A stretch of DNA of 64,000 nt. Source: PWQG01 sp040882255 (GTDB lineage: Bacteria > Pseudomonadota > Gammaproteobacteria > Pseudomonadales > Pseudohongiellaceae). Each line of letters begins with the position of its first letter. The stretch's first letter is position 1. The notes below the pieces were generated by a model. That model searched no databases. It was not told the DNA's origin and saw only the letters and a program-made list of their open reading frames with translations. The stretch lies in contig JBBEBP010000005.1 of assembly GCA_040882255.1 (NCBI GenBank), forward strand, positions 111,715-175,714, written 5' to 3'. This document shows, one piece after another, positions 49,529 to 58,490 of this stretch. The position numbers and the translations under genes were made by a program.

Positions 49529-51709
49529 TCAGCTTGCCAGGTCGAATCGATCCGCGTTCATGACTTTCGTCCATGCCGCGACGAAGTCCTTCACGAACTT
49601 CTCCTTGCTGTCATCCTGGGCGTAGATCTCCGCATAGGAGCGCAGGATCGAGTTGGAACCGAACACCAGGTCGACCCGGGTCGCGGTCCACTTCACCTGG
49701 TCGGTCTTGCGGTCCCGGATCTCGTACAGGTTGTTGCCGGCCGGCTTCCAGTGGTTCCCCATGTCCGTCAGGTTGACGAAGAAGTCATTGGTCAGCTGGC
49801 CTTCGCGGTCTGTGAACACGCCATGCCGGCTGCCACCGTGGTTGGTGCCCAGTACGCGCAGGCCGCCTACCAGCACGGTCATCTCCGGTGCGGTCAGGCC
49901 CATCAGCTGGGTACGGTCCAGCATCATCTCCTCGGGGGTGACGGCATAGTCCTTCTTCAGCCAGTTGCGATAACCATCGGACAGCGGCTCCAGGTACTCG
50001 AAGGAATCAGCGTCGGTCATCTCGTCGGTGGCATCGCCGCGGCCCGGCGCGAAGGGTACGCTAATATCGTGGCCGGCCGCTTTGGCAGCCTGCTCGATGC
50101 CGGCATTGCCCGCCAGCACGATGACATCAGCCACGCTGGCGCCGGTCTCGCCGGCAATGCCTTCCAGCACCTTGAGTACTCGGGCCAGGCGTTCGGGTTC
50201 ATTGCCTTCCCAGTCCTTCTGTGGCGCCAGGCGGATGCGGGCGCCATTGGCGCCGCCGCGCATGTCGGAACCACGGTAGGTGCGGGCGCTGTCCCAGGCC
50301 GTACTGACCATGTCGCTGATGGAAAGGCCGCTGCCGGCGATTTTCGCCTTGACCGCGTCCACGTCGTAGCCAGTGCTTCCTTCCGGTACCGGATCCTGCC
50401 AGATCAGGTCTTCCTTCGGCACATCGGGTCCGAAATAGCGTGACTTCGGCCCCATGTCCCGGTGGATCAGCTTGAACCAGGCGCGTGCGAAAGCGTCTTC
50501 GAACTCTGCCTGGTTCTTGTAAAAGCGCTCGGAGATCTTGCGGTACTCCGGGTCCGTTTTCATGGCCATGTCGGCATCGGTCATGATCGGGTTGTAGCGT
50601 GTGGTCATGTCCTCTACATCGACCGGCTTGTCTTCTTCCTTCATGTCCACCGGTTCCCACTGCCAGGCCCCGGCCGGGCTCTTCCTCGATTCCCACTCGT
50701 GGTTGAGCAGCAGGTGAAAGTAGCCGTTGTCCCACTGCGTGGGATGGGTGGTCCAGGCGCCCTCGATGCCGCTGGTCACGGTATCGCGGCCCACGCCACG
50801 GGTCACCTTGTTGTTCCAGCCCAGGCCCTGTTCCTCGACATCGGCCGCTTCGGGCTCCGGACCGAGGTTGGCGGCATCGCCATTGCCGTGGCACTTGCCA
50901 ACCGTGTGGCCGCCGGCGGTCAATGCGACCGTCTCTTCATCGTTCATGGCCATTCGTTCGAAGGTCACGCGGATGTCCCGGGCTGTCCTGAGCGGGTCCG
51001 GATTGCCGTCGACGCCTTCCGGGTTGACGTAGATCAGGCCCATCATCACGGCGGCCAGCGGATTCTCCAGCGATTCACGGTCGCCGGAATACCGGCTGTC
51101 CTCGTTGTCGCTGGGGGCCAGCCATTCCTTCTCCGAACCCCAGTAGGTGTCTTTCTCGGGGTGCCAGATGTCCTCGCGGCCGAAGGAGAAACCGAAGGTC
51201 TTGAAACCCATGGACTCATAGGCGATGTTGCCGGCCAGGATGATCAGGTCGGCCCAGCTGATGTTGTTGCCGTATTTCTTCTTGATCGGCCATAACAGGC
51301 GGCGGGCCTTGTCCAGATTGGCGTTGTCCGGCCAGCTATTGAGCGGAGCGAAGCGCTGGTTGCCGGTGCCACCGCCACCACGGCCGTCGGCGATACGGTA
51401 GGAGCCCGCCGCGTGCCAGGACATGCGGATCATCAGGCCGCCGTAGTGGCCCCAGTCAGCCGGCCACCAGTCCTGACTGTCGGTCATCAGCGCGGTCAGG
51501 TCCTTCTTCAGGGCCTCGACGTCCAGTTTTCTGAGTGCTTCCCGGTAGTTGAAGTTCTCGCCCAGCGGATTGGTCTTGCGATCATGCTGATGCAGGATGT
51601 CCAGGTTCAGGTTCCCGGGCCACCACTCCATGTTTTCGCTGTTGACTGTGGTGTTTCCGCCGTGCATTACCGGGCACTTTCCGCCGGAGCTGGCCTGATC
51701 GTCTGTCAT
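49529..51709 (-). CDS. katG: catalase-peroxidase
   Basis: A 726-aa bifunctional haem enzyme of full length with both halves of the duplicated peroxidase fold. The distal site is RMSWHAAGSYR (Arg, Trp and His), the adduct tyrosine is in LIYVNPEGVDG, and the proximal haem ligand is in ALTAGGHTVGKCHG. It removes hydrogen peroxide by catalatic and peroxidatic routes in the cytoplasm. The C-terminal inactive half starts about residue 430. Its upstream region (51710-51845) may carry an OxyR site, not identified. With yaaA it gives the window two peroxide-defence genes. Confidence 0.96.
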   Translation of the reverse strand: MTDDQASSGGKCPVMHGGNTTVNSENMEWWPGNLNLDILHQHDRKTNPLGENFNYREALRKLDVEALKKDLTALMTDSQDWWPADWGHYGGLMIRMSWHAAGSYRIADGRGGGGTGNQRFAPLNSWPDNANLDKARRLLWPIKKKYGNNISWADLIILAGNIAYESMGFKTFGFSFGREDIWHPEKDTYWGSEKEWLAPSDNEDSRYSGDRESLENPLAAVMMGLIYVNPEGVDGNPDPLRTARDIRVTFERMAMNDEETVALTAGGHTVGKCHGNGDAANLGPEPEAADVEEQGLGWNNKVTRGVGRDTVTSGIEGAWTTHPTQWDNGYFHLLLNHEWESRKSPAGAWQWEPVDMKEEDKPVDVEDMTTRYNPIMTDADMAMKTDPEYRKISERFYKNQAEFEDAFARAWFKLIHRDMGPKSRYFGPDVPKEDLIWQDPVPEGSTGYDVDAVKAKIAGSGLSISDMVSTAWDSARTYRGSDMRGGANGARIRLAPQKDWEGNEPERLARVLKVLEGIAGETGASVADVIVLAGNAGIEQAAKAAGHDISVPFAPGRGDATDEMTDADSFEYLEPLSDGYRNWLKKDYAVTPEEMMLDRTQLMGLTAPEMTVLVGGLRVLGTNHGGSRHGVFTDREGQLTNDFFVNLTDMGNHWKPAGNNLYEIRDRKTDQVKWTATRVDLVFGSNSILRSYAEIYAQDDSKEKFVKDFVAAWTKVMNADRFDLAS

Positions 51710-51845
51710 GTCTGGGTTCCTCTATGCCGATTGATGCCCTTACGCCGCCGGCGCTGCCGGGACGCCAGAGATTTACGGGAACAAATTACTCTGTGAGCCC
51801 TGTCCGATGCAAGCGACGATCTCCTCGCGCCTGCCGGGCGGCTTG

Positions 51846-52709
51846 TCAGCCGGTTGCTGAGCCGTGCCGCTTCATCTGGTACATAGTGCCATCCGCATGG
51901 CTCAACAGGGCGTCGGCGTCTTCCCCGTCCGTGGGGTAGCAGGCCACGCCAATACTGCAGGAGGGCATTCTGATGCCGCTGAGTCCGGCGTCCAGGGGCT
52001 CGGCCATGACCGAGAGGATCTGATCCACCTTCGAGGCAACGGCGTCCGCTGACTCGATTTCCGTCAACAGCACCGTAAACTCATCACCACCGATCCGGGC
52101 CACCGTATCCGTCTCCCGTACGCAGCCTTGCAGGCGTTGTGCCACTGTACACAGCACCCGATCGCCCACGGCATGCCCATGGGCATCATTGATATGCTTG
52201 AAGTCATTGATATCCACAAACAGCAAAGCCAGACCACTTTGATGGCGGTGGGCCGCACGCAAGCCCGAGTCCAGCCGATCATAAAACAACGAACGGTTGG
52301 CCAGTTTGGTCAGCGGATCGTGGTGGGCGAGGAAGCGTAACTCATCCTCGGCCTGCCGGAGGGTCGTCACGTCCCGTGCGACTCCGATCCGTACTTCTTC
52401 TTCCTCGACCCAGCGGGCCGACCACAGGATATGTACGACACTGCCATCCTTGCGGATATAGCGGTTATGAAAATCGACATGGGGCCGACCGCTCATGACC
52501 CGCTCAATGGAGGCCCGTGAGGCCACCAGGTCGTCAGGATGCATATAGTTGGTAATCAGGGTGCCGGTCAGCTCTTCCGCGCGGTACCCGAGCAACGACT
52601 CACAGGCATCGCTCACGAAGACGATCCTGTTGTGCCTGTCCACCACGAAGATCGTATCCAGCAGCAGATGGATCAACTTGGGGTAGAGTGCTTTCAGGTC
52701 AACGGGCAT
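51846..52709 (-). CDS. PAS-GGDEF diguanylate cyclase
   Basis: A 287-aa cytoplasmic protein with a PAS domain (about 10-125; VVDRHNRIVFVSDACESLLGY) and a GGDEF domain (about 128-287). The active site is intact (RIGGDEFTVLL), and the I-site region is not an obvious RxxD. It makes c-di-GMP in response to a ligand or redox cue bound by PAS. It stands alone, just upstream of katG on the same strand but separated by 136 bp. Confidence 0.92.
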   Translation of the reverse strand: MPVDLKALYPKLIHLLLDTIFVVDRHNRIVFVSDACESLLGYRAEELTGTLITNYMHPDDLVASRASIERVMSGRPHVDFHNRYIRKDGSVVHILWSARWVEEEEVRIGVARDVTTLRQAEDELRFLAHHDPLTKLANRSLFYDRLDSGLRAAHRHQSGLALLFVDINDFKHINDAHGHAVGDRVLCTVAQRLQGCVRETDTVARIGGDEFTVLLTEIESADAVASKVDQILSVMAEPLDAGLSGIRMPSCSIGVACYPTDGEDADALLSHADGTMYQMKRHGSATG

Positions 52710-52784
52710 AGGCCAGGGGGTCCGGTTGTATACCCGGATTATAGCCTGATCGGCATTCGAAGCGGGAAGGGGTTTTGCACGGGA

Positions 52785-52820
52785 TCCCCGGTCCGGATAC
52801 TACGTGATCCGGACCGGGGA
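52785..52820 (-). terminator. strong hairpin, probable terminator of the 52841-53959 gene
   Basis: TCCCCGGTCCGGAT at 52785-52798 and its exact complement at 52807-52820 form a perfect 14-bp stem with an 8-nt loop. It begins 20 bases after the NHL gene stop on the minus strand and precedes the next gene. There is no T tract, so it may instead stabilise the mRNA 3' end. Confidence 0.5.
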
Positions 52821-52840
52821 CATTGCTTCCGGTCTACCGA

Positions 52841-53959
52841 TCAACGGAGATCGAGAAAGCGTGGCGTGTAGCGACGGACTTCGCCCTCGGGGCCGACTTC
52901 GGCACCGTAGACGATTCCTTCATCATCAGCGACGACGCCTTCCGCAGCACATGTTCCCGAACAGTCGGGGCGTGGGTCCGGAATCAGGTACATGACCTCA
53001 CCGGTCTGTGCACTGCCGACACGGATGCCGCGCATCCAGGCCACGTTGTCGGGGGCCACAGAACCGGACTCGGAATCCGCTGCGTACAGCGTGTCGTTGT
53101 CATCGATATAGAGGCCGCTGATCCGGCTGAACTGGTACCAGACGTCCAGCAGCTCGCCGTCCGTATTGAAGATCTGGATCCGTGCATTGCTGCGGTCGGC
53201 AACAAACAGCCGGTCCTGCGAGTCGAACTGCAGCGAGTGGGGCTGAATGAACTGCCCGGGTTCGCTGCCATGCTCGCCGAAGTGCCGCACGTACTCGCCA
53301 TCGCTGTTGTAGACGACGACGCGGCTGGGCGTGTCTGCGGAATTGGAATGCCCCTCGCCGACATAGATCATGCCGTCGGGACCGACGATCACGTCATTGG
53401 GCTCGCTAAGCTCGCCCGGTACGTCCGAGGAGCCGGGAACACCCAGCGCCATCAGGTGTTCGCCGTCCGGACTGAACTTGTGCACCTGGTGCCCGATCAC
53501 CTGGTCCGGCGGATTGTCGCCGTACTGATTGTCGCGGGCATCGGCGATCCAGACATTGCCCTCATCGTCGACGTCAATGCCGTGGGGCCAGGCGATCATG
53601 CCCGCTCCGAAACTGTCGACCAGATTGCCCTGGCGGTCGAATTTGAGCACCGGATCCAGGTGATCGTTCTGCGTACACCCTGCGATATTGGCGCTGCAAC
53701 GCTCACCGACCCAGATATACTGGCCGTCGGGAGAAATATCGATGGCGCTGGTGGAACCCCATTCCCGGTCTTCTGGCATCCTGAACCAGTCTGTATGGGT
53801 CATGTAGGGATTGGGTAGCGCATTGGTCGGTGGATACTCCGATGATCCGAAGTCCACACCGGCCGTGCGGGGCTGGCCTGACGCGAGCAGGGGGAACGCG
53901 GCAAATGCCGCTGTCAGCGTGTAAAGTGTTGTTTTCGCGGTCTTATTGAGTTTTTTCAT
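52841..53959 (-). CDS. secreted NHL-repeat beta-propeller protein, paralogue of the 42994-44202 product
   Basis: A 372-aa protein with a signal peptide (LYTLTAAFAAFPLLASGQP) and six NHL-like blades (WPHGIDVDDEGNVWIADAR, PNDVIVGPDGMIYVGEG, QPHSLQFDSQDRLFVADRS). Shared features with the lipoprotein at 42994 include WFRMPEDREWGSTSAIDIS against GELPEGREWGSTAGVDID, a Cys-containing ERC segment, and the QFSRISGLYIDDNDTLYAADSES blade (read in parts). They are clear paralogues with different cell locations. Function is unassigned; PAL-like lyases are the nearest recognised fold. Confidence 0.82.
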   Translation of the reverse strand: MKKLNKTAKTTLYTLTAAFAAFPLLASGQPRTAGVDFGSSEYPPTNALPNPYMTHTDWFRMPEDREWGSTSAIDISPDGQYIWVGERCSANIAGCTQNDHLDPVLKFDRQGNLVDSFGAGMIAWPHGIDVDDEGNVWIADARDNQYGDNPPDQVIGHQVHKFSPDGEHLMALGVPGSSDVPGELSEPNDVIVGPDGMIYVGEGHSNSADTPSRVVVYNSDGEYVRHFGEHGSEPGQFIQPHSLQFDSQDRLFVADRSNARIQIFNTDGELLDVWYQFSRISGLYIDDNDTLYAADSESGSVAPDNVAWMRGIRVGSAQTGEVMYLIPDPRPDCSGTCAAEGVVADDEGIVYGAEVGPEGEVRRYTPRFLDLR

Positions 53960-54046
53960 AGGCTGCAGGCTCTCCAGTCTCTTTATTCAAGCAGTTGGAT
54001 GGTCAGCCTAAACCACCTTGCGCCGGTTCTCAAATCCGTCCTCGAC

Positions 54047-54436
54047 TCACGTCCCGGCTGACATGATATGCGTCGCGCATAACTTGTTGCCTGATGGGTC
54101 GCGCAGGTAAGCCAGATATAACTTCCTTTCAGCGCTGGCCCGAATACCCGGAGGATCCTCACAGGCGACACCGCCATTGGCCACGCCCGCTGCATGCCAT
54201 GCATCGACCAGCTCCGGGCTGCTCACTGCAAAGCCGATTGTCATGCCGTTTCCAGGCGTGGCTGGTTCACCATCAATGGGTGTGGTGATTCCCAGTACTC
54301 CTTGCTTGCTTAAATAAAAGCAGCGCCCCTTGTCGTCAATGACGCCTTCCGGATAACCCAGAATCGTCATGACTGCATCGTAGAAAGTTTTCGACTTCTC
54401 GACGTCGTTGGAGCCGACAATGATATGACTGAACAT
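54047..54436 (-). CDS. VOC (glyoxalase/bleomycin resistance) family protein
   Basis: A 129-aa single-domain VOC protein: FSHIIVGSNDVEKSKTFYDAV at the start with the first metal ligand His, and AYLRDPSGNKLCATH near the end with the last ligand pattern (E replaced by K-L-C-A context). The partial loss of the usual GNxxE metal ligand at the end suggests weak or absent metal binding. Such proteins are dioxygenases, lyases or binding proteins. It lies 30 bp downstream of the sensor kinase and may be co-transcribed. Confidence 0.8.
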   Translation of the reverse strand: MFSHIIVGSNDVEKSKTFYDAVMTILGYPEGVIDDKGRCFYLSKQGVLGITTPIDGEPATPGNGMTIGFAVSSPELVDAWHAAGVANGGVACEDPPGIRASAERKLYLAYLRDPSGNKLCATHIMSAGT

Positions 54437-54466
54437 GGTTGTTTCCTCTTATTTATGACCCTGGAA

Positions 54467-57466
54467 TCAGGGAGCATCGGTACCCGCCCTCTGCGCAGGC
54501 AGGATTACTTCAAACGTTGTGCCCTCGCCAATGCGCGATGCAACCTCGATACGCCCACCGGCATTTTTCACGATACCATAGCTGACTGATAGCCCCAGTC
54601 CGGTCCCCTTATCGGCAGCCTTGGTTGTGAAGAATGGCTCGAAGATCCTGTCGCGCGCTTTGTCAGGAATACCCGCGCCGGAGTCGATAACCCGCAGATG
54701 GGCCCAGCCGGGTGCGCCGCGCGCAAGCTCGATGCGAATATTTCCGCCTGCCGGCGTGGCATCGCGTGCATTGGTCACCAGGTTGAGCAGCACCTGCTGA
54801 AGCTGTACCGGATCAATGACGCAGGTACCGACGTCATCGTTGGTATCGATCGACAACGATACGGAAGACGGCACAAGGCGCTGCAGGAGCGGGGCGGCCC
54901 GGGACACCTCATCGCGCAGCGACACCGTCACGGGGCGGCCCGGCTCCCGGCGCGCAAAGGTCAGCAGCTGTCGCGACAGTCCCACTCCCTGATCGGCAGC
55001 GTTGAGGACGGTATCGATGTCACGCTGTGTGTCCGCGTCATCGGCGACACGCAACCGCAATGATTCGGCGCCACTGATAATACCCTGCAGGACATTATTG
55101 AAATCGTGCGCCACCCCGCTGGCCAGCAGACCTATGGACTCCAGCTTCTGCGCCTGTTGCAGGTGAATTTCGCGCTGGCGGCGACGCTGTTGGTACAGAT
55201 GATGGAAGGCGCCGGCAGCCAGGAGCGCCAACAATGCCAGCACACCCCAGAACAGCGGCGTCTCCAGAAGATGACGCTGAACGGTCACCGGAATTTCCGT
55301 GGATGCCGACCATGGCCCCCGATCAATCCTGGCCTGTACACTGAAGGAGAATTGCCCGGCGGGCAGGCCGTGATACAGCGCATGGCGCTCCGTCGCCGGG
55401 TACCAGGTGTCTTCCAGACCGAGCATGCGATAACGGTAATTCACGCGCTGGGGATAGAGATACTCAGGTACGGTGTAGTCAAATCGCAGCGGCAGCGGGT
55501 TGGGTGAAAGGGTGATGCCGGCGTCTCTGGTCAGCGCAGTCTCGCCGGCCTGCACGGTGTCGACAAAGACCCGGGGCACACGAGTATGCGCCGCGACCAG
55601 TGTCGCCGGGTCGAACACCGCCACACCATCACTCGTCGGATACCACAGGCGACCATCGTCGCCGCGCCATGCTGTGGGCTGAAAACCACCGTTGGTCTCG
55701 CTCCTTGGCATACCGTCCGCAGCGGTAAAGCGTTCCGTGGACTGCAGCTGGCCATCTTCTTCGGCAACCAGCTGCAGATCGTCACGAGCTACCCGGAATA
55801 CGCCGCGGTTGCCGCTGAACCAGAAGTAGCCAAGGCCATCATCGAGCATGGAAAACAGGTGGGGGTCGGGCAGCCCGTTTGCCGTCGTCACGACACTGGA
55901 CCTTTCACCATCATTGCGAAGCAGGCCCCGGGCTGTCATAACCCACAGATCACCGTTCTCCTGTTCGTGAAAGGCGAATACCAGCGGGCTCGGAAGGTCC
56001 CGGTTGTAGGGCGGGCGTACGAGCACATCATCCTCGAGCTCGTACAGGCCGTCACCGTCGGTAGCAACCAGAAGCGTCCCGTCACGGCGGCGGAATATCT
56101 GGGTGACTGCGGAGGCGATGGGGTTGCCGGATGTCGCGTAGTTGCGCAGTTGACCATCCTGCAGACGTGAGAGACCCGCCGGGGAGCCAATCCACAGTCC
56201 ACCCGCCTCGTAAAGGATCGCAATGGCGGTCTCACTCATCAGCCCGTCAGCAATGCCGGTCACCCGATCCGGAGAACCCTCACGCAGCACCGACAGACCC
56301 TCCCGCGTGCCGACCCAGAGATCCCCGTTCTCGCCTTCGCTCAGGGAAAAAACCCAGTTGCTGGCAAGGCCATCGCGCTCCGTGATGATTTCCGTGTTGC
56401 GGCCATCATAGCGGACCAGCCCGCCGCCAAAGGTACCGATCCAGGTGACGCCATTGCCGGTTTGTAGCACTGGCAGAGCGGGACGTGACGGCAAGCCCTG
56501 CGCGGCAGTCAATGGTAGCGCGGCACCGCGCGACAGGTGCACGATTCCTCCCCCCTGCGTACCGACCCAGACGCTATCATCCGCATCCCTGAGGAGTGTC
56601 TTGATCGGGCCGGCGGGCAGTCCATGCTCCGGCAACAGCCAGTCGATTTCGCCATTGCCACACAGTCGCCCGATGCCGCCGTCTGCCAGTCCGATCCAGA
56701 TGACGTCGCCGGGGCCCTCAAGCAATGCGTTGACAGTACTCTCGACGCCCGGAACGCGCTCCAGAACCCCGGCCTGGAGACGGTAAAACCCCTCTCTCGC
56801 ACCAATCCAGAGTACGCCGGAGGCATCCTCCATCAGGGACAACACACTGAGCGTCTCCAGAATGGCGTCATCTGAGGACAGGTCGTAAACCTGCTGCCCT
56901 TGCGCGTACTGGACACCGGCGTCGCCATATCCAATCCAGACGCCGCCTTCGCTACGGGGTGCCAGCACACTGATCTGTAAAGAACGCGTCTCTCCCGATT
57001 CCGTCGGTTCACCGCCTGCTGGCCAGACGCGCACACCCTCCGAGCGCGAGCCCATCCAGAGGTCGCCGCCCGGTGCCTGCAGCAGATGCCACACCGGCAT
57101 ATCCACCGGCAGCAATGCCGGGGCGTCCGCCCCCAGCCTGATCAGCCCCGGTGACACACTCCCGGCAAGCAGCTGTCCATCGGGCGTCACCGCGAGCGAC
57201 TGGATGTATTCCGGCGCATCTCCCAGCACCGGCCCGAGGTCGGCCCGCTGGAACTCAACGCCATCGAAGCGTGCGAGACCGTCCTCGGTCGCAATCCAGA
57301 GAAAGTGGTCGGGTGTCTGGGCGATATCGTACACCGCATCCAGAGGCAGGCCATCGTCGGCCTGCCATACCTGCATCCGGTACTGCGATAGCATCTGTTC
57401 GCAATCTGCTACTGCCGGATTGGACAGCAGCACGAGGTAGACTGCGATAATACGTTTTGAGATCAC
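54467..57466 (-). CDS. propeller-type sensor histidine kinase (reg_prop repeats, Y_Y_Y, HisKA-HATPase)
   Basis: A 999-aa membrane kinase. A signal/anchor leads into about twelve beta-propeller repeats (IATEDGLARFDG, VGTQGGGIVHLSRG, VGTREGLSVLREG) filling residues 30-620 in the periplasm, then a Y_Y_Y domain (about 640-725), one membrane helix (FWGVLALLALLAAGAFHHLY, about 740-760), HisKA with His in VAHDFNNVLQG, and HATPase (NLVTNARDATP, DSGAGIP, FTTKAADKGTGLGLSV). The layout matches hybrid two-component systems of Bacteroidetes and some Proteobacteria that sense polysaccharide breakdown products, but no receiver or AraC output is fused. Its likely partner is the adjacent REC-GGDEF protein. 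Confidence 0.92.
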   Translation of the reverse strand: MISKRIIAVYLVLLSNPAVADCEQMLSQYRMQVWQADDGLPLDAVYDIAQTPDHFLWIATEDGLARFDGVEFQRADLGPVLGDAPEYIQSLAVTPDGQLLAGSVSPGLIRLGADAPALLPVDMPVWHLLQAPGGDLWMGSRSEGVRVWPAGGEPTESGETRSLQISVLAPRSEGGVWIGYGDAGVQYAQGQQVYDLSSDDAILETLSVLSLMEDASGVLWIGAREGFYRLQAGVLERVPGVESTVNALLEGPGDVIWIGLADGGIGRLCGNGEIDWLLPEHGLPAGPIKTLLRDADDSVWVGTQGGGIVHLSRGAALPLTAAQGLPSRPALPVLQTGNGVTWIGTFGGGLVRYDGRNTEIITERDGLASNWVFSLSEGENGDLWVGTREGLSVLREGSPDRVTGIADGLMSETAIAILYEAGGLWIGSPAGLSRLQDGQLRNYATSGNPIASAVTQIFRRRDGTLLVATDGDGLYELEDDVLVRPPYNRDLPSPLVFAFHEQENGDLWVMTARGLLRNDGERSSVVTTANGLPDPHLFSMLDDGLGYFWFSGNRGVFRVARDDLQLVAEEDGQLQSTERFTAADGMPRSETNGGFQPTAWRGDDGRLWYPTSDGVAVFDPATLVAAHTRVPRVFVDTVQAGETALTRDAGITLSPNPLPLRFDYTVPEYLYPQRVNYRYRMLGLEDTWYPATERHALYHGLPAGQFSFSVQARIDRGPWSASTEIPVTVQRHLLETPLFWGVLALLALLAAGAFHHLYQQRRRQREIHLQQAQKLESIGLLASGVAHDFNNVLQGIISGAESLRLRVADDADTQRDIDTVLNAADQGVGLSRQLLTFARREPGRPVTVSLRDEVSRAAPLLQRLVPSSVSLSIDTNDDVGTCVIDPVQLQQVLLNLVTNARDATPAGGNIRIELARGAPGWAHLRVIDSGAGIPDKARDRIFEPFFTTKAADKGTGLGLSVSYGIVKNAGGRIEVASRIGEGTTFEVILPAQRAGTDAP

Positions 57467-57562
57467 TGCGCCATTACCCTGTCACGCCTCACTTTCGATC
57501 ATGCGACGCTTCAATGTAATCGAAGATATCGGCACGTGCTAGTTGCGCAGTCTCGCAGCTCC

Positions 57563-58477
57563 TCAGGCATGACTCACCACACGGTTTCGTCCGTCGGCTT
57601 TAGCCTGGTAGAGCGCATTGTCCGCAGCTTTCAACAGCGCTTTGCTGCAAAGAGTGCCGTCATTTTCAAATCCATCACTGCCTGCCACCCCCAGGCTCGC
57701 GGTGACCGTCACTTGTCTTCCCACAGACTCGAATTCCAGCGCTTCGATCTCCCGGCGTAATCTTTCAGCGATGATTTCTGCTCCTTTCACGGGCGTATGG
57801 CGCAGAATGACGACAAACTCCTCGCCACCATATCGGCACACCACATCACTCTCACGGGATACTTCATTCAAGACCCCCGCAATCTGCTGTATCACCACAT
57901 CGCCAAAGGGATGTCCATGGGTATCATTGAGAGGCTTGAAATGATCGATATCGAGCATCACGAGCGATACCGGATGGCCATGACGCTGCGTCACCGCCAA
58001 CTCCGCGGCCAGCTGATCATCGAGATGCCCCCGGTTCCATAAACCGGTCAGCGCATCGATCTGCGCCTTGGTCACCAGCAGATCATGGTAACGCTTGGTG
58101 CGAAGAGCCGAGCGGACCCGCGCCCTGAGCTCCACCGAATCAAAGGGCTTGGTCACGTAATCGACCGCCCCCAGGTCAAAGGCTTTCACCTTGATGTCGG
58201 TATCGATGGTGCCGGTAAGAAAGATCACCGGAATGTCCTTCAGGATTTCGTCGCTCTTGAGCTGACGGCACACGCTCAGGCCATCGGCATCCGGCATATC
58301 CAGGTCCAGCAGGATCAGGTCCGGCAGAGCGTCCCGCGTCTTTTGCAACCCGTTCGTCGCGTTGTAAGCATGCAGCAGTTGAATACGCTCCGAGCGCAGC
58401 CGGGCGCCTACCAACTGATGGATGTCTTCCGAATCATCCATCACCAGTACCGTTTGCTTGCCGTTTGTTTCACTCAT
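57563..58477 (-). CDS. response regulator diguanylate cyclase (REC-GGDEF, PleD/WspR-like)
   Basis: A 304-aa protein with a receiver domain (about 8-125; phospho-acceptor Asp in LILLDLDMPDADG, then TGT and TKP for switch and lysine) and a GGDEF domain (about 140-300) with intact RYGGEEFVVIL. Phosphorylation should stimulate c-di-GMP synthesis. The start at 58477 is selected because the receiver begins there; the longer frame has no homology. It lies 13 bp downstream of the PAS/HK/REC/Hpt kinase and 96 bp upstream of the propeller kinase, so it probably serves one or both. Confidence 0.93.
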   Translation of the reverse strand: MSETNGKQTVLVMDDSEDIHQLVGARLRSERIQLLHAYNATNGLQKTRDALPDLILLDLDMPDADGLSVCRQLKSDEILKDIPVIFLTGTIDTDIKVKAFDLGAVDYVTKPFDSVELRARVRSALRTKRYHDLLVTKAQIDALTGLWNRGHLDDQLAAELAVTQRHGHPVSLVMLDIDHFKPLNDTHGHPFGDVVIQQIAGVLNEVSRESDVVCRYGGEEFVVILRHTPVKGAEIIAERLRREIEALEFESVGRQVTVTASLGVAGSDGFENDGTLCSKALLKAADNALYQAKADGRNRVVSHA

Positions 58478-58490
58478 GCAACCGCCTTGA